Shown here in pieces: positions 13,346-22,207 of a stretch of DNA of 26,172 nucleotides. The notes beneath the pieces were generated by a model. That model was not told the DNA's origin. It was given only the letters and a program-made list of their open reading frames with translations, and searched no databases. The translations under genes and the position numbers were made by a program. How positions within the stretch are numbered: position 1 is the stretch's first letter; every line of letters starts with the position of its first letter. The DNA comes from Candidatus Oleimmundimicrobium americanum (lineage in GTDB: Bacteria > Actinomycetota > Aquicultoria > UBA3085 > Oleimmundimicrobiaceae), in assembly GCA_002366545.1 (NCBI GenBank), contig DFBH01000045.1, forward strand, positions 1-26,172, read 5' to 3'.

Positions 13346-14170
13346 TTATATTTTTTTTAGAATATCTCTTACTAAGATTCTAAATTGCGTCTCAACTTTT
13401 TTCGCTTCAATTAAAACTTCGTCGTGAGTAAGTTTTTCTACTCGCTTAACTGAATTTGTAATACACGAAATTCCTAAAACTCTCAGCCCTGAATGCACCG
13501 CGACAATTACTTCGGGAACCGTGGACATTCCAACCGCATCTGCCCCAATTAATGAAAGAAATGCCACCTCAGCCGGAGTCTCATAGCAAGGTCCGGATAA
13601 TCCGGCATAAATACCTTCTTTAATATCTATCCCTTCTTCGTTGCCAGCCTCTTTTGCGATACTCCTAAGTTTCTTATTGTACGCTCCGCCCATATTAACA
13701 AATCTTGGACCAAATTTCTCGTCATTTTGGCCAATTAACGGATTGTCAAAAAATAAATTAATGTGGTCTTTAATTACCATAAAATCTCCGATAACCAAAT
13801 TTTCATTAAGGCTGCCCGCAGAATTGGTGATAATTAAAGTTTTAATTCCCAACTCGCTTAAAACCCTGATGGGAATGGTTATCCCAAGCATGGTATAACC
13901 CTCATAGTAGTGAACCCTACCCTGCATTATTAAGACTTCTTTATCTTCCAGTTTTCCCGCAAAAAGTTTTCCATTGTGACCCGGAGTCAAGGGAACGGGG
14001 AAATTTGGAATATCCTCGTATGAAATAATTTTTTTATCTGCAACGTCTTCCGCCAAGCCGCCAAGACCTGTGCCAAGAATTATTCCTATCTCCGGCTTAA
14101 CCTTGATTTTCCGCCTTATAAAATCCGCAGATTCCTTAATTTGTTCCCTTATATGTTCTCTTGGATCCAT
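13346..14170 (-). CDS. punA: Purine nucleoside phosphorylase, trimeric type
   Basis: 274 residues, class I (trimeric) PNP. Visible are G-T-G-L-G-G-L-A in the phosphate loop, G-R-V-H-Y-Y-E-G, T-N-S-A-G-S-L, G-P-C-Y-E-T-P-A-E-V (purine-site Glu) and G-M-S-T-V-P-E-V-I-V-A with T-N-S near the end. This is the PNP pattern (Y-E-T-P-A-E) rather than the S-x-R-F-S-T pattern of methylthioadenosine phosphorylase, so inosine/guanosine are the likeliest substrates. In this context (before ahcY and mtnA) use of other nucleosides is possible but not shown. The ATG lies 11 nt after GGAGGAG, which overlaps the end of the isomerase gene (8-bp gap). Confidence 0.95.
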   Translation of the reverse strand: MDPREHIREQIKESADFIRRKIKVKPEIGIILGTGLGGLAEDVADKKIISYEDIPNFPVPLTPGHNGKLFAGKLEDKEVLIMQGRVHYYEGYTMLGITIPIRVLSELGIKTLIITNSAGSLNENLVIGDFMVIKDHINLFFDNPLIGQNDEKFGPRFVNMGGAYNKKLRSIAKEAGNEEGIDIKEGIYAGLSGPCYETPAEVAFLSLIGADAVGMSTVPEVIVAVHSGLRVLGISCITNSVKRVEKLTHDEVLIEAKKVETQFRILVRDILKKI

Positions 14171-14178
14171 ATTCTTAA

Positions 14179-15243
14179 TTACTCCTCCGCAAGCCTTTTC
14201 TTTAGCACGCTTATTCTTTCAACCGGGGAAGGATCTATACCTTCAATAACCGCAAGATAAACACTGGTAAAATCCCCTAAGTAAATTATCGAAAAAATCC
14301 TCTCCAGCATAGATTTTCCTTTTGTTCTAACTTCAAACACTCCATCAAAGTGATCTTGAATTAAAGAGTTGGTTATATTAATCCTTTTCTTTACTTGAGA
14401 ATGGTCTTGATCGTCTCTAAGCATTATAAGAAAAAACCTCTCTGTAATATCTTCTAAAAGCTCCCATCCTACCGTTTCGTTGTGATTTAATTCGGGGAAA
14501 ACGTTATAAAAAGCGGGCACCTTGCCGTTTTCATTAAATTGACATTTCCAGCGCAAAGCTGCTATCCCCGTAATCCCACCGGAGCCGTAAATTATGGGTA
14601 TCTTCCCGATTAACCTTTCAGCAAGTTGTTTAGCGCGGTTTTCATCCGAAGAACTACCCGGTGACAAATTTTCTCTTGCCTGTTTTAAAGAAGCTATCGT
14701 CTCCTCAATTTCAGTGGTCTTATCCTCGATTAGACCAAACTTCTCTAAAGCCACAAGGACTGGGATTAAAAGATAACCGAGAGCGGCTCTCGGTTGAATA
14801 TCTTTAGGAATTATTACAAGAGGCAGATTTTTCTCTTTTGCCCTTTTGGCAAGCCCTCCTCCCGAAGTAATGGATACCACGGTAGCCCCCAGGGAAACCG
14901 CTTGGTCAAAACCGGAGAGGGTCTCTTCTGTATTGCCCGAATAGCTCACGGCTAAAAACAGGGTATTTTTATCAGCAAATTTGGGTAACTTATAATCTTT
15001 GTTCACGTAGATGGGAATGCTCAATTCATCTTCCAAAAGAACTCTTGTTATATCTCCGCTTATACCGGAACCACCCATGCCTAAAATTACAATTAACGCC
15101 GGTTTATTTGAAAAAGCTGTTAAGTTAACCTTCTTTGCGATTGTCATGGCCTCTTCGCATTGCTCGGGAAAACGTTCTAAAAATCCAAGCATATCTTCCT
15201 TGTCTATTTCCTTCATCGTCACGATATCATCAATATCAATCAT
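14179..15243 (-). CDS. Bifunctional phosphoglucose/phosphomannose isomerase
   Basis: 354 residues with two SIS domains. G-M-G-G-S-G-I-S-G-D (about 53-62), S-Y-S-G-N-T-E-E-T (about 97-105) and the catalytic-region N-H-N-E-T-V-G-W-E (about 252-260) fit the pgi/pmi family of archaea and some bacteria. It interconverts fructose-6-P with glucose-6-P and mannose-6-P. With the mutase, pyrophosphorylase and dehydratase genes upstream, it gives a route from fructose-6-P to GDP-mannose. The start is ATG with GGAGGG 5 nt upstream. Its 5' spacer (15244-15455) is a word tract. Confidence 0.95.
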   Translation of the reverse strand: MIDIDDIVTMKEIDKEDMLGFLERFPEQCEEAMTIAKKVNLTAFSNKPALIVILGMGGSGISGDITRVLLEDELSIPIYVNKDYKLPKFADKNTLFLAVSYSGNTEETLSGFDQAVSLGATVVSITSGGGLAKRAKEKNLPLVIIPKDIQPRAALGYLLIPVLVALEKFGLIEDKTTEIEETIASLKQARENLSPGSSSDENRAKQLAERLIGKIPIIYGSGGITGIAALRWKCQFNENGKVPAFYNVFPELNHNETVGWELLEDITERFFLIMLRDDQDHSQVKKRINITNSLIQDHFDGVFEVRTKGKSMLERIFSIIYLGDFTSVYLAVIEGIDPSPVERISVLKKRLAEE

Positions 15244-15256
15244 TTAATCCCTCCTC

Positions 15257-15440
15257 TTGTTAGTTAGTTGGCTTGTTATTAGTTTGTTGGTTTGTTGGTT
15301 TTTCTATACTCCATACTCTATATTCCTCATTCTCTCTGCTCTATGCTCCGTGCTCTATGCTTTCAACTATCTTACATTTTCTCTTCACTCGTCCAGTTTT
15401 TTCCCTGGAGGCTAACAACTGGGGGCTGGAGGCTGATTTT
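15257..15440. repeat. Long word tract between phosphohexomutase and isomerase genes
   Basis: Three word families in series: TTAGTTAG/TTTGTTGG units (15257-15300), ACTCYATACTCTAT units (15301-15325), and TGCTCTATGCTCC units (15336-15360). GGCTGGAGGCTG units (15407-15436) follow. The part 15292-15321 matches 11398-11427 at 26 of 30 positions. No gene, promoter or terminator is evident. Confidence 0.6.
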
Positions 15441-15455
15441 TCTTCACCCTGTGCC

Positions 15456-16892
15456 CTAACTATTCTTCTCAATAATCATTCGTCCCTCATTTAGCAAATT
15501 GCTCACCTTTTCGCGACTTGAGGCTTCAGCGTATACCCGAATAACCACCTCGGTACCCGAGGGACGAATCATAAGCCAACTGCCATCCATAAGACAAAAC
15601 TTGTAGCCGTCTTTTCTGCTTATTTTATTAACTTTCGTGTCATAAATTATCTTCGGCTCAAATGTATCCAAAGCTTTAAGAATTTTAGGTTTTTCTTTTG
15701 CGTCAACGCTTAAATCTAATCTATCATAGTAAAAATACCCTATTTCATCCATTAAATCCTTTATAAGTTGCTTTAGGGGCTTACCGTTTGTAACCATTGT
15801 CTCAATCAGCATAATGCTCATCAGTATCCCATCGCGCTCGGGAATATGATTTTTAATGCCAATGCCTCCGCTTTCTTCCCCGCCAATTAAAACATCTTTT
15901 GTTAGCATACGTTCACAAATATACTTAAACCCCACAGGAGTTTCAAAAAGAGGTAAATTAAACTTTGCGGCAAGAATGTTAATCATTTGAGTTGTGGAAA
16001 CCGTCTTAACAACCTCTCCCTTCCAACCTCGTTCAGCGGCAAGATGTTTTAGTAAAACGGCAAATATCCTATGTGAGTCAACGAAATTCCCTTCGGAATC
16101 AATGGCGCCGATTCTATCAGCGTCGCCGTCCAAAGCTAAACCAACATTGTATCTATTGGAAGCAACTAAGTTCTTAAGTTCTTTTAAATTCTTATCTACG
16201 GGTTCGGGATTGACTCCCCCGAAAAAAGGGTTTATTTCACCGTGAATCTCGTCTACATCACACCCCAAAAGTAAGAGGGCGTCTTTTAAGTACCCTTGGC
16301 CCGCCCCGTAAAGAGGATCAACCCCAATTCTTAAATCACAACCTTTAAAAATATCGTTATCAACAATTCTTAGTAAATGATCGATATAATTCTTTTTTGG
16401 GTTAAACATTTTAAGCAAACCGGTGTCTTTAGCCGTAAGAGGAGAAACCATTAGAGGTTTTTTCCCAATTTCTTGATTTACAAAATACTGTTTTTCAATT
16501 TCTTCAATTATTTGTGGAGTTGTGGAACCACCGTACGAAGCCTTAATTTTTAGCCCATTATACTGCGGTGGATTATGACTGGCGGTTATTATGATGGCTC
16601 CATCGGCTCTCATATCAACCACCGAAAAAGAAATGGCGGGGGTGGGAGCAAAATCATCGGTCAAATAAACCTCGATATCGTTTGCCGCCGCAACCAAGGC
16701 CGACTCCAAAGCAAACTCTTTTGATAAAAAACGTGTATCGTAACCCACAATCAGTTTAGGCCGATTAGAAGAAATTTCTCGCTTGTGGTTTTTAATATAA
16801 TCGCATATTGCCTGAGCAACATCCCTTACGTTTGCAAAAGTAAAACCATCGGCAATTATGTCTCTCCATCCATCAGTTCCAAACTTAATCAC
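15456..16892 (-). CDS. Phosphoglucomutase/phosphomannomutase
   Basis: 478 residues from the GTG at 16892, which shares one base with the upstream TAG stop (TAGTG). The open frame extends to 16961 inside the SDR gene, but the GTG gives the classical M-I-K-F-G-T-D-G-W-R start. Alpha-D-phosphohexomutase domains follow in order: phospho-Ser105 in T-A-S-H-N-P-P, metal loop D-G-D-A-D-R, sugar loop G-G-E-E-S-G-G, and phosphate loop R-P-S-G-T-E-V-V-I-R. It interconverts hexose-6-P and hexose-1-P. The gene context suggests mannose, but glucose is equally possible. Confidence 0.96.
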   Translation of the reverse strand: MIKFGTDGWRDIIADGFTFANVRDVAQAICDYIKNHKREISSNRPKLIVGYDTRFLSKEFALESALVAAANDIEVYLTDDFAPTPAISFSVVDMRADGAIIITASHNPPQYNGLKIKASYGGSTTPQIIEEIEKQYFVNQEIGKKPLMVSPLTAKDTGLLKMFNPKKNYIDHLLRIVDNDIFKGCDLRIGVDPLYGAGQGYLKDALLLLGCDVDEIHGEINPFFGGVNPEPVDKNLKELKNLVASNRYNVGLALDGDADRIGAIDSEGNFVDSHRIFAVLLKHLAAERGWKGEVVKTVSTTQMINILAAKFNLPLFETPVGFKYICERMLTKDVLIGGEESGGIGIKNHIPERDGILMSIMLIETMVTNGKPLKQLIKDLMDEIGYFYYDRLDLSVDAKEKPKILKALDTFEPKIIYDTKVNKISRKDGYKFCLMDGSWLMIRPSGTEVVIRVYAEASSREKVSNLLNEGRMIIEKNS

Positions 16893-17842
16893 TATACTCT
16901 CTCTCGCCAATAATCGAGCGTATCCTTCAAGGTTTTCTCGAAAGAAATCTCCGGTTTCCAACCGGTTCTTTCTCGCAACTTAGAAGAGTCGCCTAAAAGA
17001 ATGGGAACATCCGAAGGTCTCATGCGAGCCGGGTCTTGTTCGACTTTAATTTTTACATCGGTCATCTTCAACAACATGTCCAACAATTCTTTAATCTTTA
17101 TAGCTTTACCTGAGGCAATATTGTACACTTCACCTGGTTCTCCTTTTTCCAACACAAGCCAGTAAGCACGCACTACATCTCTAACGTCGGTAAAATCCCT
17201 CTTTGCCTCAAGATTACCCACTTTTAAAACAGGTTTTTTTAAACCCTTTTCAATCTCGACAATTTGTTTAGCAAAGTTTGAAGAGACAAAAACTTCCCCT
17301 CTTTTCGGTCCTTCGTGATTAAAGGCACGCGTACGAATTATGTTCATCCCATAGCTTTGGTTATACTGGTAGCCCAGCAAATCTTGCGTAACTTTACTAA
17401 CCCCATAGGGGCTGAGAGGCCTCAAAGGGTTATTTTCAGTTATTGGAACTTCATTTTCATAAACCATTCCGTACTCTTCCGAAGAGCCGGCAATTTGAAT
17501 GCGAGCACTCAATCCAAGCTCTCTCATCGCCTCAAAAATATTTAGTTCGCCAATAATGTTGGTGGTTAGAGTCTCTGCGGGAGCTTTCCAAGAAGTAGGA
17601 ACAAAAGACTGGGCTGCTAAATGAAAGATATAATCCGGTCTTACTTTTCCCAGAACCTCCGAAGTAGATGTGGCGTCACGAATGTCTCCTTCAAGGAGAT
17701 GGATTTTTTCAATTATGTGATCTATGTTTTCCGTTCGGCTTCTCCATCTTTTTATTCCAAAAACCTCAGCCCCCTTGGACAAACAATAATCGGCAAGGTG
17801 GCTTCCGACAAAACCCGTTATGCCCGTAATAAGAACCTTCAT
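16892..17842 (-). CDS. GDP-mannose 4,6-dehydratase-like SDR
   Basis: 316 residues, extended short-chain dehydrogenase. The NAD(P) loop G-I-T-G-F-V-G-S-H-L is at 7-16. H-L-A-A-Q-S lies near 74, S-S-E-E-Y-G near 119-124, and the Y-x-x-x-K pair in Y-G-V-S-K near 147-151. F-N-H-E-G-P-K-R-G-E and the C-terminal R-P-S-D-V-P-I-L-L-G-D-S-S-K resemble GDP-mannose 4,6-dehydratase and the related 4-keto-6-deoxymannose reductase. It probably makes or uses GDP-4-keto-6-deoxymannose, a precursor of GDP-rhamnose or GDP-fucose for surface glycans. Which of the two reactions it carries out is not certain. The start is ATG with AGGAGG 5 nt upstream. The pyrophosphorylase gene ends 9 bp before it. Confidence 0.92.
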   Translation of the reverse strand: MKVLITGITGFVGSHLADYCLSKGAEVFGIKRWRSRTENIDHIIEKIHLLEGDIRDATSTSEVLGKVRPDYIFHLAAQSFVPTSWKAPAETLTTNIIGELNIFEAMRELGLSARIQIAGSSEEYGMVYENEVPITENNPLRPLSPYGVSKVTQDLLGYQYNQSYGMNIIRTRAFNHEGPKRGEVFVSSNFAKQIVEIEKGLKKPVLKVGNLEAKRDFTDVRDVVRAYWLVLEKGEPGEVYNIASGKAIKIKELLDMLLKMTDVKIKVEQDPARMRPSDVPILLGDSSKLRERTGWKPEISFEKTLKDTLDYWRERV

Positions 17843-17851
17843 AAGCTCCTC

Positions 17852-18967
17852 CTAAAATTTAATTATGTTTTTCCCTATCTTTGTCTTGGGCCAAATTTTA
17901 ATACCGCGCTTGAGCAAGTTCTCGCTCCCGATTTTAATTTTCTCCCCCAAAACTGCCGTTTCCTCTACGTGAACCTTGACTCCAAGTTCAACCCCTTTGT
18001 CCAAAATACTGTCCTTGATAACCGAGGACCTGTTTATCTTACAATCATTAAAAAGCACCGACCCGCTTATCGTTACACCCGGACCAATTATGCAATCATT
18101 TCCAATGGTAGTATAACCAAAAATTGTGGCGTTGGGCTCGACTTGACAATTCTCGCCCATAACAACCGGGCCAAAGATGTTGGCTTTCGAGCTAATTTTG
18201 CAATTATCGCCAACCCAAACTCCGAGTTTTGTCTGCATCCCTTTAAAATCAAATTTAATACGTCTTCCGAGAATATCATGGTGAGCTTTGAGATAATTTT
18301 GGGGTGTCCCTATATCAAGCCAATAAGCATTGGAGGGAAAACCGGATACCCTCTCCCCTTTTTCAATCATCTCAGGGAAAACCCCCCTTTCGAAAGAGTA
18401 GTTTTCCGCCTTTGGGATGAAATTTAAAACCTCCGGTTCCAAGATGTAAATACCGGCATTTACAAGATCGGTTGTTACCTCGTCCCAACTCGGTTTTTCT
18501 AAGAAATAAGTCACCTTGCCTGTCCCGTCTATCGGAACAAGACCATAAGAAGTGGGGTCTTCCACGGATGTAAGCATCAACGTCGCCAACGCTTTTTTTG
18601 ACTTGTGATACTCCAGAAGTTGCTCAATATTCAAATCGGTCAATATGTCGCCGTTAAAAACAACGAAGGAGCTATCGTCAAGATACCTTTCAACATTCTT
18701 AATTGCGCCGGCTGTACCCAAGGGTTTGTCTTCTTTGACATAAACGATATTTAAACCGTGCCTTTCACCGTTACCAAAATAACTCTCAAATACATCCGGC
18801 AAATAGCCCGCGCTTAATATGATATCTTCAACCCCATAATTTTTAAGCAATTTGAATGTGTGCTCAAGAAAGGGAATATTTACAAGAGGAAGCATTGGCT
18901 TTGGCGTAGCGCAGGTGAGAGGCCTCAACCGAGTTCCCTGACCTCCAACCAAAATTACAGCCTTCAT
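17852..18967 (-). CDS. NDP-sugar pyrophosphorylase, probable mannose-1-P guanylyltransferase
   Basis: 371 residues. Residues 1-235 are a nucleotidyltransferase domain with G-G-Q-G-T-R-L-R-P-L-T and P-K-P-M-L-P at the N-terminus, F-N-G-D-I-L-T-D for metal binding, and V-E-K-P-like E-K-P-S. Residues about 245-371 are hexapeptide repeats of a left-handed beta-helix (G-x-x-x-x-I/V pattern). The layout is that of the GMP-pyrophosphorylase/GlgC-like group. Together with the dehydratase and isomerase, GDP-mannose synthesis is the best guess; a glucose-1-P enzyme is the alternative. The ATG follows GGAGGGG closely. Confidence 0.93.
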   Translation of the reverse strand: MKAVILVGGQGTRLRPLTCATPKPMLPLVNIPFLEHTFKLLKNYGVEDIILSAGYLPDVFESYFGNGERHGLNIVYVKEDKPLGTAGAIKNVERYLDDSSFVVFNGDILTDLNIEQLLEYHKSKKALATLMLTSVEDPTSYGLVPIDGTGKVTYFLEKPSWDEVTTDLVNAGIYILEPEVLNFIPKAENYSFERGVFPEMIEKGERVSGFPSNAYWLDIGTPQNYLKAHHDILGRRIKFDFKGMQTKLGVWVGDNCKISSKANIFGPVVMGENCQVEPNATIFGYTTIGNDCIIGPGVTISGSVLFNDCKINRSSVIKDSILDKGVELGVKVHVEETAVLGEKIKIGSENLLKRGIKIWPKTKIGKNIIKF

Positions 18968-19131
18968 ATCCCCTCCAAAATTTAGTCTTTGATAATTTTA
19001 ACATAGTCGAAAAGAAATTTGCCTATTTTTACCGCGATAAAAATATCAAAACTGACAAAAACACTTGAAAACAAAATTTCGATATGACCATTCCTTTTAA
19101 GGAAAATGGAAATAGTTAACTTGGAGGAAAA

Positions 19132-20418
19132 TTATTGGGCGTTAACATAGTCCTTGCCAATAATTATAAAAACATCAGACGAAAAATCATATTTGCCGTC
19201 CGTCTCTTCTATATCGGCAAACGGCAAGCAAATACCAACTTTGTCCGCTTTATTCTTTGCATTAGAGTTATATATTATGAGAGTTTTATCGTAATCAGAC
19301 CCATCGGCATTGCCGATATTTTTTACCTGAAAATCCTTTTCCTTTAATTTATTTGCAAGTTCATGTGCTACACCAGAGGCTCCGCAACCGTTTCTAACTT
19401 CCAAAACAATGTCCTTATTTCTAATGAATTCCGGGGGCAATTCGCCGTCTAATGCTAAACCATTTTTAACTCGATAAAAGATCTTCTCCATTTCTTCTTC
19501 ATCCGGGATAACATAACTCACGCCGCCCCTCATCTCCGGTGTTCCCGGAAGCATAGCGCCGTCAAAATCGGATTTTTCCAGAGCGTTAAGTTCTCTTCCC
19601 AAAGAAACCATCTCGCTCATGGTCATATCAGTTCTGGTATTTTCAACAACAATGTTCACAAGCTCAGGCACTTTAAAAATTGACCTTATCTTCACCGATT
19701 CATCCAAAATGGCTCTTATAAATTTCTGCTGCCTTTCAATCCTTCCAAAATCACCCTGAGCATCGTGACGAAATCTTACATATTTAAGGGCATTTTCTCC
19801 ATCGAGATTTTGGTAGCCGGACTTAAGAGATATCCCAAGAGAAGAATCTCTCATTCTTTTATCAACATAAATATCTATACCACCCAAAGCGTCAACAATT
19901 TCCTTAAACCCTTTAAAGTCAACCATAACATAGTGATTGATATCAATATCCGTAAAATCTTTAACGGTGCAAATCATAAGTTCTACTCCACCTATCGCGT
20001 GAGCGGAGTTTATCTTGTTGTATGAGTACCCGGGAATCTTAACTCTAAAATCTCGGGGAATTGAAACCAGAACAACCTTATTTGCTTCAGGATTAAACCT
20101 CATTACAATGATTGTATCGGCCCTACCCCTATCATCCCCCCGAGTATCGTTTCCTAAAATCAAAATGCTTATCGGCTCTTTATTTTTGTGCTTGGAAAGT
20201 GCTTCTTCGATTTTTTTTGAACCATCGTTTTCACCGACAAAGCTTACTTTTCGTTCCAAATTTTTTACATAGCCATAGCTGGCAGCAGCGCTAGCTAAAA
20301 TGATAATAAAAAGTACCAGCAACATTTTGCGAAAAATATATCGGGGACGTCTCCTCTCCTCTATAATTCCGCTTTCTAATATATTTATGCTTCCTTTTTT
20401 CTTCACATGTTTGCCCAT
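19132..20418 (-). CDS. LCP (LytR-CpsA-Psr) family cell-wall glycopolymer ligase
   Basis: 428 residues. A basic cytoplasmic N-terminus is followed by one TM helix (about 29-48), then the extracytoplasmic LCP domain (about 85-300) with conserved acid/Arg residues: G-N-D-T-R-G-D-D-R-G-R-A-D, S-I-P-R-D-F, Y-N-K-I-N-S-A and R-F-R-H-D-A-Q-G-D-F-G-R-I-E-R-Q. A C-terminal LytR_C domain (about 335-425) closes the protein. LCP enzymes move glycopolymers from undecaprenyl carriers to peptidoglycan or proteins, which fits the sugar-nucleotide genes downstream. The start is ATG, 8 nt after GGAG. It appears to have its own promoter. Confidence 0.95.
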   Translation of the reverse strand: MGKHVKKKGSINILESGIIEERRRPRYIFRKMLLVLFIIILASAAASYGYVKNLERKVSFVGENDGSKKIEEALSKHKNKEPISILILGNDTRGDDRGRADTIIVMRFNPEANKVVLVSIPRDFRVKIPGYSYNKINSAHAIGGVELMICTVKDFTDIDINHYVMVDFKGFKEIVDALGGIDIYVDKRMRDSSLGISLKSGYQNLDGENALKYVRFRHDAQGDFGRIERQQKFIRAILDESVKIRSIFKVPELVNIVVENTRTDMTMSEMVSLGRELNALEKSDFDGAMLPGTPEMRGGVSYVIPDEEEMEKIFYRVKNGLALDGELPPEFIRNKDIVLEVRNGCGASGVAHELANKLKEKDFQVKNIGNADGSDYDKTLIIYNSNAKNKADKVGICLPFADIEETDGKYDFSSDVFIIIGKDYVNAQ

Positions 20419-20450
20419 TTAAAATACTCCAATAAAAAAAATCCGCACAA

Positions 20451-20480
20451 ATTTTACCACAAGATACTTATGACCAACAA
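20451..20480 (-). promoter_or_regulatory. Probable promoter of the LCP-sugar gene cluster
   Basis: TTGTTG, 18-bp spacer, TAAAAT (5 of 6) preceded by TGG as an extended -10. The predicted start near 20444 gives a 26-nt leader carrying the Shine-Dalgarno of the LCP gene. Confidence 0.45.
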
Positions 20481-20508
20481 ATCAAGATTGAATGAGTATT
20501 TGGAAAAA

Positions 20509-21987
20509 TTAGGGCAGTTTTTTTCTCAATATTTTATTTACTAACCGGGGATTTGCACTATCTTTGGTAAGTCTCATAACTTGTCCCACCAAAAAACCAA
20601 AAGCCCTGCCCTTTCCGCTCTTGTATTCTTCAACAGCTTTCTGATTCTCTTCCAAAACCATATCAACAATTTTTTCTATTTCTTCTTCATTGCTTATTTG
20701 AACCAAACCTTTTTCTTCAACTATAATCTTCGGCAATTTGCCAGTTTCAAACATCTCTTTAAAAACATCTTTAGCCATCTTGCCGCTAATTTGTCCGTCA
20801 TCAATTAATTTTAATAACTGCACAAGATGTTTGGGAGTAACAGCAGATTCTTCTATCTTAAGATTGGCTGCATTTAAGTGCATCGAAAGCTCCCCCATCA
20901 TCAAGTTGTTTATCTTTTTAGCATCGCTGTAAGATTTTATACACTCCTCAAAATAATCCCCCATTGCTTTTGAGGAAGTTAAGAGCTCGGCATCATAGGC
21001 AGAAAGTTTATATATTTCCATAAACCTCTTTTTTCTAGCATCGGGCAATTCGGGAAGCGTCTTTCTCAAATCCGCAATCCAATCCTTTGAAAGTTCCATG
21101 GGGACTAAGTCCGGTTCCGGAAAATAGCGATAATCATGAGCTTCCTCTTTGCTCCTCAGAGACATAGTAACGTTTTTAGCGGCATCCCAGTGACGAGTTT
21201 CTTGAACTATTCTCTCACCACCTTCAAGAACTTCTCCGTGACGTTCAATCTCGTAAGCAAGAGCTCTTTGAATGGCGCGAAAAGAATTCATGTTCTTAAC
21301 TTCAGACTTGGTTCCAAGTTCCTTAGCCCCTTTTGGGCGCAAAGAAACATTTGCATCACATCTAAGAGAGCCTTCCTCCATATCACAATCGGAGACCCCT
21401 AAATGCTCAATAATATTTTTAAGTTTTTGAGCAAAAGCCTTTGCTTCGTCCGGAGTTCTGATATCAGGCTCGGTAACCACCTCAACGAGCGGAACGCCGG
21501 CTCGATTAAAATCGACCAGACTGTAGTCGGCTCCTCCTATTCGTCCACTTTCGCCTATGTGTGTAAGTTTGCCGGTATCTTCTTCAAGATGAACTCTAGT
21601 TATGCCCACCCTTCTGACATAACCCCTCGGGTCGGAGCCCTCCGGGGCGAGGCCTTCCATCTCCACATTCACATAGCCTCCGTAACAGATAGGTAAATCA
21701 TACTGAGAAATTTGATAATCCTTGGGCATATCCGGGTAGAAGTAATTTTTGCGATCAAACTTTGTATATCCCGCAACGTTACAATTTAAAGCAAGCCCAA
21801 TTTTGGCGGTATACTCAACAGCTTTTTCGTTGGGTACAGGCAATGAGCCAGGGAATCCCAAGCAAACAGGGCAGGTAAAGGTATTCGGCTCTTCACCAAA
21901 AACTCTGGCTGAACAGCCACAAAACATTTTACTTTCCGTGTTCAATTCAACATGTATTTCCAATCCTATTACAACTTCGTAATCCAT
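20509..21987 (-). CDS. gatB: Aspartyl/glutamyl-tRNA amidotransferase subunit B
   Basis: 492 residues, full length. The N-terminal kinase-like domain shows G-L-E-I-H-V-E-L-N-T, zinc-type Cys pairs (C-G-C-S ... C-P-V-C), Y-P-D-M-P-K-D-Y-Q-I-S-Q-Y, E-V-V-T-E-P-D-I and G-S-L-R-C-D-A-N-V-S. The C-terminal helical and YqeY-like tail domain (about 330-490) binds tRNA. With GatA and GatC it converts Glu-tRNA(Gln) and/or Asp-tRNA(Asn) to the amide form. The start is ATG with GGAGG 4 nt upstream. A 220-bp spacer with word repeats separates it from gatA. Confidence 0.98.
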   Translation of the reverse strand: MDYEVVIGLEIHVELNTESKMFCGCSARVFGEEPNTFTCPVCLGFPGSLPVPNEKAVEYTAKIGLALNCNVAGYTKFDRKNYFYPDMPKDYQISQYDLPICYGGYVNVEMEGLAPEGSDPRGYVRRVGITRVHLEEDTGKLTHIGESGRIGGADYSLVDFNRAGVPLVEVVTEPDIRTPDEAKAFAQKLKNIIEHLGVSDCDMEEGSLRCDANVSLRPKGAKELGTKSEVKNMNSFRAIQRALAYEIERHGEVLEGGERIVQETRHWDAAKNVTMSLRSKEEAHDYRYFPEPDLVPMELSKDWIADLRKTLPELPDARKKRFMEIYKLSAYDAELLTSSKAMGDYFEECIKSYSDAKKINNLMMGELSMHLNAANLKIEESAVTPKHLVQLLKLIDDGQISGKMAKDVFKEMFETGKLPKIIVEEKGLVQISNEEEIEKIVDMVLEENQKAVEEYKSGKGRAFGFLVGQVMRLTKDSANPRLVNKILRKKLP

Positions 21988-22010
21988 CTTGCCTCCGTCA
22001 AGTCTCCATC

Positions 22011-22044
22011 AAGTCGATAGTCTCTTAGTTGGGAGTCGGTAGTC
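22011..22044. repeat. GTCGGGAGTCGGTAG word, copy 2 (upstream of gatB)
   Basis: Matches 23673-23706, upstream of gatA, at 29 of 34 positions without gaps. Both copies lie directly before the ribosome binding sites of the two gat genes. Confidence 0.65.
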
Positions 22045-22054
22045 AAACTTTTTA

Positions 22055-22155
22055 ATTAAAAACTAAAAAATAAAAATGTAGAACTATATAGAAAAATGAA
22101 AAGATTTCCCAGATACAAGCATTATAAAAATTCTTTAAAACTTTTTTAATTTTAA
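22055..22155. repeat. AT-rich dispersed repeat, copy 2
   Basis: Partner of 10841-10945; the 39-bp core 22059-22097 differs at two positions. To its right lies a short word tract (TTTTTCATTCTCCATTTTTCATTT, about 22169-22192). Confidence 0.65.
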
Positions 22156-22207
22156 ATTCTGGTTTTTACTTTTTCATTCTCCATTTTTCATTTAACCTTA
22201 CCCATTA

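Noticed and set aside
17621..18427. 268-residue plus-strand open frame opposite the pyrophosphorylase and SDR genes
   Set aside because: It lies antisense to two well-recognised genes and its sequence is typical of an antisense shadow without any domain.
19085..19106. Terminator after the LCP gene (CCATT...AATGG hairpin)
   Set aside because: The stem is short and bulged and the T-run is not directly attached, so it does not meet a rho-independent terminator pattern.
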